Virus record (IMG/VR): IMGVR_UViG_3300042987_000557
Span: 1 to 64,000 of that record
Source of the DNA: a virus
Reading direction: 5' to 3' (one strand)
Length of the DNA: 64,000 nucleotides
Part shown: positions 30,986 to 39,066 of the stretch, piece by piece
How the letters are laid out: every line of letters starts with the position of its first letter
Position numbering within the stretch: position 1 is the first letter of the stretch
Program-made: the position numbers and the translations under genes
The notes under the pieces: model-generated
Told to the model about the DNA's origin: nothing
What the model saw: only the letters and a program-made list of their open reading frames with translations
Database searches by the model: none

Positions 30986-32276
30986 ACTAACCGTCGAGCA
31001 ACGCATCGAGCGTTGCCATGTCCAGTTGATGAAAGACAAGAACTACTGTCTTTTCTCTGGCATCTTTATGATCGGCAAAGTATCCGTGACGGATGATCCG
31101 TTCATGACTGCGGGGACCAACGGACGCGATGTTGTCTACGGTCGCCAGTTCATGGAGCGGCTCAACGATAAGCAGATCAACTTCGTGGTTATACACGAGG
31201 CTATGCACAAAGCATATCGTCATATGACAACGTGGAAAGCGTTATCTGATGAGAATCATGCACTTGCAAATGCGGCGATGGACTACGTGATCAATCTACA
31301 GATCGCTGATGCCGACACCGAGAGCAACATGGTGGAGTTCCCGACAGATGAGGACGGTAACAAGATCGGTCTTATCGACGAGAAGTATCGTGGTATGGAC
31401 ACCAAACAAGTGTATGAGCTTTTGAAGAAAGAGTTCAAAGAGATCGATGGTGACAAGCCGCGACGTGGAGAAGGCGGGTCGGGGGGTAGTGGACAACCTG
31501 ACAATCCGTCAGATCGTCGCCGCAGTAAGCCTTCGTCGGGTGATGGTGGCGGCAAAGAAGAGATGGAGCGCAGACAGCACGACAAGCATGACTGGGAGAA
31601 TGCTGAGAAGCTCGACGAGGAGGAGAAGAAAGAGCTTGAGCGTGACATCGACCATGCCTTGCGTGAAGGTGCTATCTTGGCAGGGAAGCTCAAAGGCAAC
31701 GTGCCACGCGGCATCGATGAGCTTCTGCATCCCAAAGTAGACTGGCGTGCGGCACTGCGTGAGTTCCTCAAGTCTGCGATGCTAGGCCGAGACCAGACTT
31801 CTTGGCGTAGGCCGAACCGTCGCTTCATCGGTATGGATATCGTCATGCCCATGCTCATCAGCGAGAAGGCGCACACCTTCGTCAACGGCATCGACACATC
31901 AGGTTCTATCGGTGGCGAGCCACTGAACCAGTTCGCCTCTGAGGTGAAGTCGATCTGTGATGAGCTGATGCCTGAAGCAATGGAAGTTCTGTACTGGGAT
32001 ACGGCAGTCGCACAGCATGAGACTTATCGCGGTGCAGAGATCGCTAACTTCTGGACTGATACTAAGCCCAAGGGTGGTGGCGGGACTGATCCTGATTGCG
32101 TACCAAAGCACATCAAGGAGAAAGATCTTAAACCACAAGCGATCATCATGCTGACCGACGGTTACTTCTACAAGCATGACGCGCAAGCGTGGGAAGGATC
32201 TGCACCTGTGCTGTGGTGCGTGATCGGTAACAAGAACTTCCAGCCCAAAGTAGGCTCGGTTGTTTACGTCGAATAA
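30975..32276 (+). CDS. VWA-domain protein with N-terminal metallopeptidase-like region
   Basis: 433 residues. N-terminal part has a zincin motif HEAMHKAYRH (~75-84), as in the metallopeptidase-like domain paired with DUF2201. A Gly/Ser/Glu-rich charged linker follows (~155-225). The C-terminal VWA-like domain has the metal-binding DTSGSIG motif (~309-315), a conserved Thr (GGGGTDPD) and MLTDGYF. This is the classic partner of MoxR ATPases; here the pair forms a phage chaperone/protease module. Dyad element 7 is in the linker codons. Confidence 0.85.
   Translation: MQNKLTVEQRIERCHVQLMKDKNYCLFSGIFMIGKVSVTDDPFMTAGTNGRDVVYGRQFMERLNDKQINFVVIHEAMHKAYRHMTTWKALSDENHALANAAMDYVINLQIADADTESNMVEFPTDEDGNKIGLIDEKYRGMDTKQVYELLKKEFKEIDGDKPRRGEGGSGGSGQPDNPSDRRRSKPSSGDGGGKEEMERRQHDKHDWENAEKLDEEEKKELERDIDHALREGAILAGKLKGNVPRGIDELLHPKVDWRAALREFLKSAMLGRDQTSWRRPNRRFIGMDIVMPMLISEKAHTFVNGIDTSGSIGGEPLNQFASEVKSICDELMPEAMEVLYWDTAVAQHETYRGAEIANFWTDTKPKGGGGTDPDCVPKHIKEKDLKPQAIIMLTDGYFYKHDAQAWEGSAPVLWCVIGNKNFQPKVGSVVYVE
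31492..31518. promoter_or_regulatory. 27-bp dyad element 7 (in coding sequence)
   Basis: Arms GACAACCTGAC (31492-31502) and GTCAGATCGTC (31508-31518), spacer AATCC. It lies in codons of the low-complexity linker of the VWA protein. Confidence 0.75.
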
Positions 32277-32292
32277 GAAAGTTTTTAACCAC

Positions 32293-32319
32293 GACAATCT
32301 GACATCCCGTCAGATTGTC
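32293..32319. promoter_or_regulatory. 27-bp dyad element 8 (intergenic, perfect)
   Basis: Arms GACAATCTGAC (32293-32303) and GTCAGATTGTC (32309-32319), spacer ATCCC: the only copy with fully complementary arms. It lies in the gap between the VWA gene and the 287-aa gene. Confidence 0.85.
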
Positions 32320-32339
32320 TCAACTAGGAGTAGTACATC

Positions 32340-33203
32340 ATGGAACACATAGGTATTGAAACAAGCGCGATGCTCATCGAGTTGAACATCTCCACTTGGA
32401 CGGCTCGTAAGCTGGATAAGAAAGTATCACAAGAAGTTGATCAACAGAACGAAACGAAGATCAACGCTGGCAACTACCACAAGAACTTGCTTGCTGGTCA
32501 GAACGCACTCGATGCGTGGAACAAGTACTCGGCTCGCATCCGGCTTTGGTATAACCAGCAGACACTTCCTTGGGCCGACAAGGGTCCACGGCTTCTTACA
32601 TCTCAAGTATTCATGGACGGCTTCAAGGTTAGACTCGACGAGCATCATCAGAACTGGCTTCGCCTGCGAGACAACTTCGAAGTTAGCTACGAGGATATGG
32701 TCTCTGCGGCGGCGTTCTCGCTCGGCAAGTTATTCAACCGTGAGGACTACCCACCGCTAGAGGATGTGATGCAGAAGTTTTCGTTCCGCTACGCCTTCTC
32801 GCCTGTGCCGACATCGGGGGACTTTCGCATCGACATAGGCCATCAAGCTCGCAAAGAGTTGGAAGCCATGTACGCGCAGACTACTACTAACCGTGTCAAC
32901 ACCGCGATGCGTGAAGTATGGGATCGGCTTCACGAGTGCCTGACACACATGTCCGAGCGGCTTGCTGATGATGAGGACGGCAACCGCAAAGGCTTTCACT
33001 CTACGTTGATAACAAACGCAGTAGAGCTTGTGGATATGTTGGACAAACTAAACGTCACACGAGATCCGCAGTTGACCCATGCTCGCAAGGAGTTGGAGCG
33101 GTCGCTGTACAACATCAACGCCGACACGGTTAAAGAAAGCGATCAAGTGCGTGAAGGACTCAAGAAGAAAGTCGATGACATTCTGTCACGCTTTGACTGG
33201 TAA
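32340..33203 (+). CDS. MoxR/VWA-module protein, DUF3150-like (287 aa)
   Basis: The N-terminus (SAMLIELNISTWTARKLDKK) and the long helical body resemble DUF3150 proteins that accompany phage MoxR/VWA pairs, a link drawn from memory. The end is coiled coil (HARKELERSLYNINADTVKE, GLKKKVDDILSRFDW). No catalytic motif; probably a substrate adaptor or assembly partner of the module. Confidence 0.55.
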   Translation: MEHIGIETSAMLIELNISTWTARKLDKKVSQEVDQQNETKINAGNYHKNLLAGQNALDAWNKYSARIRLWYNQQTLPWADKGPRLLTSQVFMDGFKVRLDEHHQNWLRLRDNFEVSYEDMVSAAAFSLGKLFNREDYPPLEDVMQKFSFRYAFSPVPTSGDFRIDIGHQARKELEAMYAQTTTNRVNTAMREVWDRLHECLTHMSERLADDEDGNRKGFHSTLITNAVELVDMLDKLNVTRDPQLTHARKELERSLYNINADTVKESDQVREGLKKKVDDILSRFDW

Positions 33204-33213
33204 GGAGATAAAT

Positions 33214-34110
33214 ATGTTTAAGATCAAGATCGATACGAAAGTAGGGGCAGCTCAAATGGAAGTGGCGCCCCCGCTTATAAATGTGCTGTTACGCGCATAC
33301 AACCAGATCCCTTCGCTACAGTTTGAGGTGTTGCGTGAGAACACTGATGAGCTAGTGGAGGTAGATGGCGATAAGTACTACCGCACAGTAACTGTTATCC
33401 AAGGCTTTCAACAGCTTGGCACAGTGTCGTACAAACGCCGACACCACCGTGGCGAGGATAAGCTGACGTTTGCTGTTTCTTGCGACAACATCAAGAAGAA
33501 GCGCGGCAACAGAAACGCAGTGGTAACTGAGCATGCTAGCACTGCTACCAAAAAGATCATCGAGTTCTTCAAGCCTAAGCAAGTTGATCTGCTTGGTAAG
33601 GAGGTATACGACGACGTGCGTGCCGCTATCCATGATATTCACTGGAGAGCACAACGCGACATGCTCTATTCGTACAACCGACAAGATGAAGTAACCCCGC
33701 TAGCCGTTGGCTTCATCATCGATGTTATGGATAGCAACGGTTCAGAGTTACCAAAAATTCCTGAGCTATTCAAGAGTATCGTCACTGACAAACTACGCGA
33801 GTCATGGCATACCTACGAGATCGTCTACGATCTGTTCGAATCGTTTGCGAAGTGCCATGCAGTAGCTATCAAGCACATGCGCGACGGTTCGTATCTGCTA
33901 GTAGACAAGATGGTTCACGGTAACTCGAAGCAGTACATCACAAGTCACTTTCCTAGTAGGGAAGATATTGTACAGCCGTACATGGACAAGGTATCTATGC
34001 TTCAGTTCACTGAGGTGAATCAAGCAGTACGCAATGTAGGCATCCGCATGAAATGTGGCGACGGAGATCTTTACGTCATCGTAAACGGTGATATAATCAC
34101 AGACTCCTAG
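33214..34110 (+). CDS. Early-operon protein of unknown function (298 aa)
   Basis: Start at the ATG 33214 with AAGGAGAT seven bases upstream; longer frames upstream overlap the previous gene. MFKIKIDTKVGAAQMEVAPP begins a mixed alpha/beta protein with a basic patch (GTVSYKRRHHRGEDK; NIKKKRGNRNA). It is the last gene before a terminator, so it closes the early operon. Not recognised. Confidence 0.65.
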   Translation: MFKIKIDTKVGAAQMEVAPPLINVLLRAYNQIPSLQFEVLRENTDELVEVDGDKYYRTVTVIQGFQQLGTVSYKRRHHRGEDKLTFAVSCDNIKKKRGNRNAVVTEHASTATKKIIEFFKPKQVDLLGKEVYDDVRAAIHDIHWRAQRDMLYSYNRQDEVTPLAVGFIIDVMDSNGSELPKIPELFKSIVTDKLRESWHTYEIVYDLFESFAKCHAVAIKHMRDGSYLLVDKMVHGNSKQYITSHFPSREDIVQPYMDKVSMLQFTEVNQAVRNVGIRMKCGDGDLYVIVNGDIITDS

Positions 34111-34155
34111 TTGAGACAAGTGAGCAGAGCACTCTAACTCTGCGTTTCCTTTCGG

Positions 34156-34192
34156 GGGACATTCTGACCATTCGTCAGTTTGTCCCTTTTTT
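34156..34192 (+). terminator. Terminator of early operon built on 27-bp dyad element 9
   Basis: Dyad arms GACATTCTGAC (34158-34168) and GTCAGTTTGTC (34174-34184), spacer CATTC. The arms are extended outwards by GG/CC and followed by six T (34187-34192), making an intrinsic terminator (with a two-base internal mismatch) 46 bases past the last stop codon. It ends the dyad-bearing segment of the genome. Confidence 0.75.
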
Positions 34193-34205
34193 ATTGGGGT
34201 TCTAC

Positions 34206-34234
34206 TTGCGTTCCTCCAAACATTAGACTATACT
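34206..34234 (+). promoter_or_regulatory. Promoter of the replication operon
   Basis: TTGCGT (34206-34211), 17-nt spacer, TATACT (34229-34234), directly after the early terminator and 23 nt before the VRR-NUC start. It would let replication genes be read independently of the early operon. Confidence 0.6.
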
Positions 34235-34256
34235 AAGTCAACTTTTGGAGAGATAC

Positions 34257-34643
34257 ATGACCCCTGAAGGCAAAGTAAAATCGAAGGTAACCGATCTACT
34301 GCTCAAGTACTGCGCTTACTACTTCAAGCCCACTACCGGTGGTTACGGTAGAAGCGGCGTTCCTGATATCGTCGGGTGCGTGAACGGCAAGTTCTTCGCT
34401 ATAGAATGCAAAGCGGGAAACAATCAGCCGACACTGCTACAAACAACCGAGATGGAAAATATAAGGTTACACAAAGGGGTAGCCTTTGTTATCAACGAAA
34501 ATAACCTTCAGCTTCTTGAGGACTGGCTTTTAGAACAGTCCAAGGATAATTCACAATATGTGCCGACCGAAAAAATGACCGTTCCCGCGATAGGAAAGCT
34601 CCATTCCAAGCGCATAAAGGTTTACTATGATCCTAACGATTGA
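34257..34643 (+). CDS. VRR-NUC domain nuclease
   Basis: 128 residues from the ATG at 34257 (GGAG eight bases upstream). The core GGYGRSGVPDIVGCVNGKFF and AIECKAG holds the PD-(D/E)xK signature of VRR-NUC nucleases (D in VPD, E-C-K). Phage members are short, stand-alone structure-specific nucleases (flap or junction type). It overlaps the polymerase gene by 17 nt, suggesting a joint role in replication or recombination. Confidence 0.85.
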   Translation: MTPEGKVKSKVTDLLLKYCAYYFKPTTGGYGRSGVPDIVGCVNGKFFAIECKAGNNQPTLLQTTEMENIRLHKGVAFVINENNLQLLEDWLLEQSKDNSQYVPTEKMTVPAIGKLHSKRIKVYYDPND

Positions 34644-36495
34644 TTTTGAAACGTTCTATGATAAAGAATATTCTTTATCTAAGATCACAACCGAAGAGTA
34701 CGTGCGCGATCCACGCTTTGAAACCATCGGCGTTTGCGTAAAGGTGGACGACGAGCCGACTGAATGGTTTAGTGGTACGCACGAGCAGACAGCAAAGTGG
34801 TTGGCACAGTTCCCGTGGGAGGATGCGTTCGTGTTAGCCCACAACATGTTGTTCGACGGTGCGATACTTAGCTGGCGCTACAACATCAAACCCTTTGTGT
34901 ACTTGGATACGCTGTGCATGGCGCGAGCAGTGGACGGCATCGAGGCAGGTAACAGTCTGTCAAAACTGGCCGAACGTTACAACCTTGGTCAGAAAGGCAA
35001 CGAGGTAGTCCTAGCACTTGGCAAACGGCGCAAAGATTTCACATCGTACGAGCTAAGTAACTACGCTCGGTACTGTGCTAACGACGTGGACATTACCTAC
35101 AAGTTGTTCGACGTGTTCAAGGAGTCGTTCAACAAGAACGAACTAAAGGTAATCGACCTTACGTTACGCATGTTCACCATGCCAGTGCTGACCTTGGACT
35201 CTGCCTTCTTACAGAAGCACCTCGACGAAGTGATAGCGCAGAAGGAAACGCTTCTTGAAGAAGCAGGTGTCACCAAAGAAGTTCTGATGTCTAACCCAAA
35301 GTTTGCCGCGATGCTTGAGTCTTGGGGCGTTGATGTGCCGATGAAGATGAGTCCTACAACGAAGAAGATTACGTTTGCACTAGCAAAGAATGACGATGGG
35401 TTCAAAGCCTTAGCTGAGCATCCTGATCCTCGCGTCCAGTGCGCTGTTGCTGCTCGCTTAGGCACAAAATCAACTTTGGAAGAGACAAGGACGCAGAGGC
35501 TACTTGACATATCGTTTCGGGGTAGCCTCCCCGTTCCCCTTCGCTATTACGCCGCGCACACTGGTCGTTGGGGTGGCGACGACAAGGTGAACCTCCAGAA
35601 CATCCCTCGCAAATCAAAGATCAAGCAAGCCATTTGCGCCCCTCATGGGCATGTGCTTGTCGAAGCCGACTCCTCTCAAATCGAGGCGCGGATACTTGCA
35701 TGGCTAGCTGGCGAAAAATATTTGGTTAATGCGTTTGAGAAAGGTGAAGACGTATACAAGATCATGGCCGCTGCGATGTATCACTGCGATGTGTCGGAGG
35801 TGACTGAAGCCCAACGCTTCATAGGCAAAACGGTTGTGCTCGGATGTGGTTACGGCCTAGGGGCTGAGAAGTTCATGAAGCATATGAACTCGGTCGGCGT
35901 ACATATGGGCATCGATAATGCTCGGTACATCATCGGTACATACAGGGGCAGAAACGGATTCATTACTAACCTATGGGAAGAAGGACAGCGGTGCTTGGAA
36001 GCTCTTGCATCAGAAGAATTAAAAACCACTGAGTTTGGCTTTCAACCACAGGCAGTAAAGCTTATGCCGGGAGTTGGGTTTGACATGCCGAGCGGCATAC
36101 CCTTGAAATACCCCAAGATCGAAATCGATACTGAGGCTTCGTTGCGAAGGGCAGCAAAACTAGGGAGGCCGTTACAAGACACTATTCAGTACCGTTACGC
36201 AACCAAGCGTGGATACGTGAATATCTACGGCGGTAAGGTTGTGGAGAACGTCTGCCAAGCATTGGCTCGCTGTGTAATAGCACAGCAGATGCTAAAGGTT
36301 GCAGCAGTGTATCCGGTGGTCCTCACAGTTCATGACTCGATTGTTTGCATAGCACCAGAGCGTGGATGGGAAGCGGCTTGTGACTACGTGCAAGAGTGCA
36401 TGAGATGGCGACCCTCATGGGCAAGTACGCTTCCTTTGAATTGCGAAGTCAAATACGGAAAGACATATGGAACAACAGTCAAATACATCGGATAA
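34627..36495 (+). CDS. polA: Family A DNA polymerase with 3'-5' exonuclease domain
   Basis: 622 residues. Exonuclease motifs: TIDFETF (Asp6, Glu8), HNMLFDG (~72-78) and YCANDVDIT (~149-157). Polymerase motifs: A, VEADSSQIEARILAW (~345-359); B, RFIGKTVVLGCGYG (~397-410); C, LTVHDSIVCI. In motif B the position equal to E. coli Phe762 is Leu405. No 5'-3' exonuclease domain. It replicates the phage genome; adjacent VRR-NUC and Cas4-like nucleases may process ends. Confidence 0.93.
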   Translation: MILTIDFETFYDKEYSLSKITTEEYVRDPRFETIGVCVKVDDEPTEWFSGTHEQTAKWLAQFPWEDAFVLAHNMLFDGAILSWRYNIKPFVYLDTLCMARAVDGIEAGNSLSKLAERYNLGQKGNEVVLALGKRRKDFTSYELSNYARYCANDVDITYKLFDVFKESFNKNELKVIDLTLRMFTMPVLTLDSAFLQKHLDEVIAQKETLLEEAGVTKEVLMSNPKFAAMLESWGVDVPMKMSPTTKKITFALAKNDDGFKALAEHPDPRVQCAVAARLGTKSTLEETRTQRLLDISFRGSLPVPLRYYAAHTGRWGGDDKVNLQNIPRKSKIKQAICAPHGHVLVEADSSQIEARILAWLAGEKYLVNAFEKGEDVYKIMAAAMYHCDVSEVTEAQRFIGKTVVLGCGYGLGAEKFMKHMNSVGVHMGIDNARYIIGTYRGRNGFITNLWEEGQRCLEALASEELKTTEFGFQPQAVKLMPGVGFDMPSGIPLKYPKIEIDTEASLRRAAKLGRPLQDTIQYRYATKRGYVNIYGGKVVENVCQALARCVIAQQMLKVAAVYPVVLTVHDSIVCIAPERGWEAACDYVQECMRWRPSWASTLPLNCEVKYGKTYGTTVKYIG

Positions 36496-37150
36496 GTACA
36501 CATGGTCGTACAGCAGCATGTCACTGTTTCAGCAGTGCCCGCGCAAGTACTACCGGTTACGTGTCACCAAAGATATTGTTGAACCCCCGCAAGAACATTT
36601 GCTTTACGGTACGGCGGTACACAAAGCTGCTGAGGACTACATCAGTCTTGATAAGCCGCTTCATCCTGACTACGAATTTATGCGCCCACAGTTAGATGTA
36701 CTCAAGAAGCTGCCGGGGACTAAGTATTGTGAATATGAGATGGGCCTAACGAAAGAGTTTGAGCCTTGTAAATTTAACGCTCCTAACGTGTGGTTAAGAG
36801 GGATTGCTGATTTGCTCGTAGTAAACGATAACAGAGCACGTATCGTGGACTACAAAACGGGCAAGAGTCGGTTTGCCGACACTAAGCAACTTGAGCTTTT
36901 GTCGTTGCTGGTGTTCAAGCATTTCCCTTACGTCACCCACGTAAAAGCGGGGTTGGTTTTCGTGGTAGCCCACGATCTGGTAACGGCTGACTATGCACAA
37001 GAAAAGTCAGACGAATACTGGATGCGGTGGTTGCCCGAGATCGACCGATTAGAGCAGTGTTTTGCTTCCAACACATGGAACCCGAAGCAGAACTTTACCT
37101 GCAAGAAGTTTTGTCCTGTAACTGATTGTGAACATAACGGAAGGAGTTAA
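36467..37150 (+). CDS. Cas4/RecB-like PD-(D/E)XK nuclease with probable Fe-S cluster
   Basis: 227 residues. His52 (GTAVHKAAE), Asp115 (RGIADLLVV), Asp128-x-Lys130 (RIVDYKTGK) and Gln141 form the RecB-family active site. Cys24 together with Cys212, Cys216 and Cys221 (CKKFCPVTDC) match the four-cysteine Fe-S cluster of Cas4 and AddB. No CRISPR system is nearby, so a role in replication or recombination end-processing is more likely. Its start overlaps the polymerase end by 29 nt. Confidence 0.85.
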   Translation: MEQQSNTSDKYTWSYSSMSLFQQCPRKYYRLRVTKDIVEPPQEHLLYGTAVHKAAEDYISLDKPLHPDYEFMRPQLDVLKKLPGTKYCEYEMGLTKEFEPCKFNAPNVWLRGIADLLVVNDNRARIVDYKTGKSRFADTKQLELLSLLVFKHFPYVTHVKAGLVFVVAHDLVTADYAQEKSDEYWMRWLPEIDRLEQCFASNTWNPKQNFTCKKFCPVTDCEHNGRS

Positions 37151-37154
37151 TCAC

Positions 37155-37559
37155 ATGCGTAAGTCTATGTATGACGATAAAGTTGTAAAGATGCTAGAGA
37201 AGTCTGGCGGTATGAAAGCCTCGGCGGTTGCTAAGCAATTGGATACCAGAGCATCCACTATTTATAAGGTGCTAACACGTTTGGTCGAGCAAGGCCGCAT
37301 CATAAAAGACGGGCAATTTTTTAAAGCCCATCAGGATTTTGTTACGAAGATGGTTTCAGCAGCCTCGTCTATTGCTTCATTGCCAGTAATCGAAAAGAAA
37401 AGAGAAATGTATGAGTCTTTGGAAAGGGACGCAATTAAGTCTACGATTAAACACGAAATTGAGGAAGTTGGTAAAGAGATAGGTCAGCTCACTCGTGAGA
37501 TGCACGTCTTACGCCAGATCCAAGATCGTTTGGTTTCAATCCTTGAGCGCACTAAGTGA
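37155..37559 (+). CDS. Winged-helix DNA-binding protein with coiled coil (134 aa)
   Basis: ATG at 37155 with AAGGAG upstream. Residues ~8-60 form a winged helix (KMLEKSGGMKASAVAKQLDT, TIYKVLTRLVEQGRIIKDGQ). Residues ~75-134 are a coiled coil, suggesting a dimer. Similar to the 143-aa protein at 37722, so the pair may act together. DNA target unknown; candidate regulator. Confidence 0.7.
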   Translation: MRKSMYDDKVVKMLEKSGGMKASAVAKQLDTRASTIYKVLTRLVEQGRIIKDGQFFKAHQDFVTKMVSAASSIASLPVIEKKREMYESLERDAIKSTIKHEIEEVGKEIGQLTREMHVLRQIQDRLVSILERTK

Positions 37560-37564
37560 GCAAT

Positions 37565-37747
37565 ATGGAAGACATAAGCAAACATCTCATGCACGCACAC
37601 ACTGCACTCAAATCTGTGTACGAGTGTGTTAACGAGCAGCGTTATGAGCATGCACTGCACCACGCAGAGGAAGCCTTGTTTCACTCACGCTGCTGCATCT
37701 TGTGGTTGAAGGAGAGAACCGATGACCCCACAGCCCCTGACCGATAA
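37565..37747 (+). CDS. Small helical protein (60 aa)
   Basis: MEDISKHLMHAHTALKSVYE..., helical, His- and Cys-containing (LFHSRCCILWLKER). The ATG at 37565 is chosen over the GTG at 37556; neither has a good ribosome site. It overlaps the next gene by 26 nt. Unknown function. Confidence 0.5.
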   Translation: MEDISKHLMHAHTALKSVYECVNEQRYEHALHHAEEALFHSRCCILWLKERTDDPTAPDR

Positions 37748-38153
37748 GCAGATCAAAGTTCTCAAGTACGTGAAGAAGCGGGTGACGCCGCCCACTGTCA
37801 GGGACATAGCCTTGCAGACGAAGCTCGATAAGAGCACTGTTTACGCTGTTATGACCAGACTTGTGAGGTGGGGTTGTGTTGAAAGCTTTTTGAAGAAAGA
37901 CCCTAACAGGCCGTACATCACGGCAGAGCGGCATTACAAATTCATAACGATGGAACCTACAAAACAGGAGAAGCTATTCCAGAAACAAGAAGATCGTTTG
38001 TATTCCAGAAAGTTTGCCAAGGCAAGGGTGACCATACCCGAGCCTTTTTTCAGTGATCCATTCAACATAACAGGAGAAAGAGATGCAAATAAAGACAACA
38101 AGCGAAAGCACAAACGTACTCGAAACGTTCAAACGGCAGTGGCGGCTTCTTAA
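37722..38153 (+). CDS. Winged-helix DNA-binding protein (143 aa)
   Basis: GGAG lies six to eight bases before the ATG. Residues ~5-60 are a winged helix (LTDKQIKVLKYVKKRVTPPT, STVYAVMTRLVRWGCVESFL) similar to the neighbour at 37155. The C-terminus is basic (KDNKRKHKRTRN). Candidate transcriptional regulator. Confidence 0.7.
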   Translation: MTPQPLTDKQIKVLKYVKKRVTPPTVRDIALQTKLDKSTVYAVMTRLVRWGCVESFLKKDPNRPYITAERHYKFITMEPTKQEKLFQKQEDRLYSRKFAKARVTIPEPFFSDPFNITGERDANKDNKRKHKRTRNVQTAVAAS

Positions 38154-38283
38154 ACAACCTTATCCGTGGAAAGACCCCAAGGTGATTGCCGAGCGTCGGA
38201 GAATAGCCGCCCTTGATCGGGCAAGGATTGATCTTAGGTTCGGATACCCAAACAATGTAAGTTCTAAAACTATTGAGGATTAA
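38083..38283 (+). CDS. Small basic protein (66 aa)
   Basis: AGGAG is placed seven bases before the ATG, although the frame overlaps the previous gene by 71 nt. The sequence (MQIKTTSESTNVLETFKRQW..., RRRIAALDRARIDLRFGYP) is charged and helical. It sits right before the 255-aa gene. Function unknown. Confidence 0.55.
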   Translation: MQIKTTSESTNVLETFKRQWRLLKQPYPWKDPKVIAERRRIAALDRARIDLRFGYPNNVSSKTIED

Positions 38284-38288
38284 AAATC

Positions 38289-39056
38289 ATGGCTACAAAG
38301 AAAGTAACAGAAGATACGATTCAAATCGTTGAGATGGAAACCCAAACGGTTACGTTCCATGTACTAGGAACTACACCGATGATCTGCAATCGTATGCCTG
38401 AGAAGGCATGGCAGCAACTGCTTCTTCCTTCCGGTCGCAAGACTGCTGCTGAGAAAGCAGGATCAATGAAGCACGATCCTTTGACTGAGTATCGCTCATC
38501 GCCATACCGTATGCCGCAAGGTGATCATGCAACTGAGTTGTCTGTGTTAGCTACGCAGTTTAAAGGTGCGCTACGCAATGCTGCACTGGATATGCCTGGA
38601 GCTAAGAAGTCACAGATTGGTCGCCTGACAACGGTTGAGAATGAACGTCTTGAGTTGTTCGGTGTTCCTAAGATCTTCTCAAGTATCACTCGGTCAGCAG
38701 ACATCAACAAGACCCCTGATGTACGCACTCGCGCCATCGTACCGAAGTGGGCATGTAAGGTTGACATCACTTATGTGCGTCCGGTTTTGAACCATACAGT
38801 TATCTCTAACCTTTTCGCTACAGCAGGTATAACGATGGGCGTAGGTGATTGGAGACCTGAGAAAGGTTCAGGTAACTACGGTCGTTGGAAGATTGTCGAT
38901 GCTGATGATTCTGACTTCTTAGAAATAATTAAGACAGGTGGCAAGGCAGCGCAACTTGAAGCACTGGAGAACCCAGAGGCTTATGACGATGACACTGAAG
39001 AGTTGCTATCGTGGTTCAACACAGAGACCAAACGTCGTGGTTTGAAAGTAGCTTAA
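38289..39056 (+). CDS. Conserved phage protein, possibly RAMP/Cas7-like fold (255 aa)
   Basis: Key segments: VTFHVLGTTPMICNRMPEKA, LSVLATQFKGALRNAALDMP, ITYVRPVLNHTVISNLFATA, then GITMGVGDWRPEKGSGNYGR. I know this pattern ('...GF+xALxxAA...IGVGEWRPEKGGxFGRFEV') from many phages and mobile elements without an assigned function. The Gly-rich end and overall strand order faintly recall RAMP/Cas7-type folds; this is speculation. It is next to a 154-aa gene that commonly accompanies it and just upstream of the pentamer-repeat tract. Confidence 0.6.
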   Translation: MATKKVTEDTIQIVEMETQTVTFHVLGTTPMICNRMPEKAWQQLLLPSGRKTAAEKAGSMKHDPLTEYRSSPYRMPQGDHATELSVLATQFKGALRNAALDMPGAKKSQIGRLTTVENERLELFGVPKIFSSITRSADINKTPDVRTRAIVPKWACKVDITYVRPVLNHTVISNLFATAGITMGVGDWRPEKGSGNYGRWKIVDADDSDFLEIIKTGGKAAQLEALENPEAYDDDTEELLSWFNTETKRRGLKVA

Positions 39057-39066
39057 GGAGATAAAC

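Noticed and set aside
33787-33797. GACAAACTACG as a tenth dyad.
   Set aside because: Left arm only partly matches and no right arm follows at 5 nt.
26469-34184. The dyads as LexA/SOS boxes.
   Set aside because: The inner halves read CTGAC-N5-GTCAG, which does not fit CTGT-N8-ACAG, and conserved outer GACA/TGTC are not part of a LexA box.
34575-34586. ATGACCGTTCCC matches 12 bp of the 28-bp direct repeat in inverse orientation.
   Set aside because: Short match inside the VRR-NUC coding sequence; most likely chance.
36972-37010. CTGAC and GTCAG near 36990 as another dyad.
   Set aside because: Spacing is far larger than 5 nt and outer arm bases do not match.
36467-37150. Cas4-like nuclease as a sign of a CRISPR-Cas system.
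   Set aside because: No repeats with spacers and no other cas gene; lone Cas4/RecB-like nucleases are common in phage replication regions.
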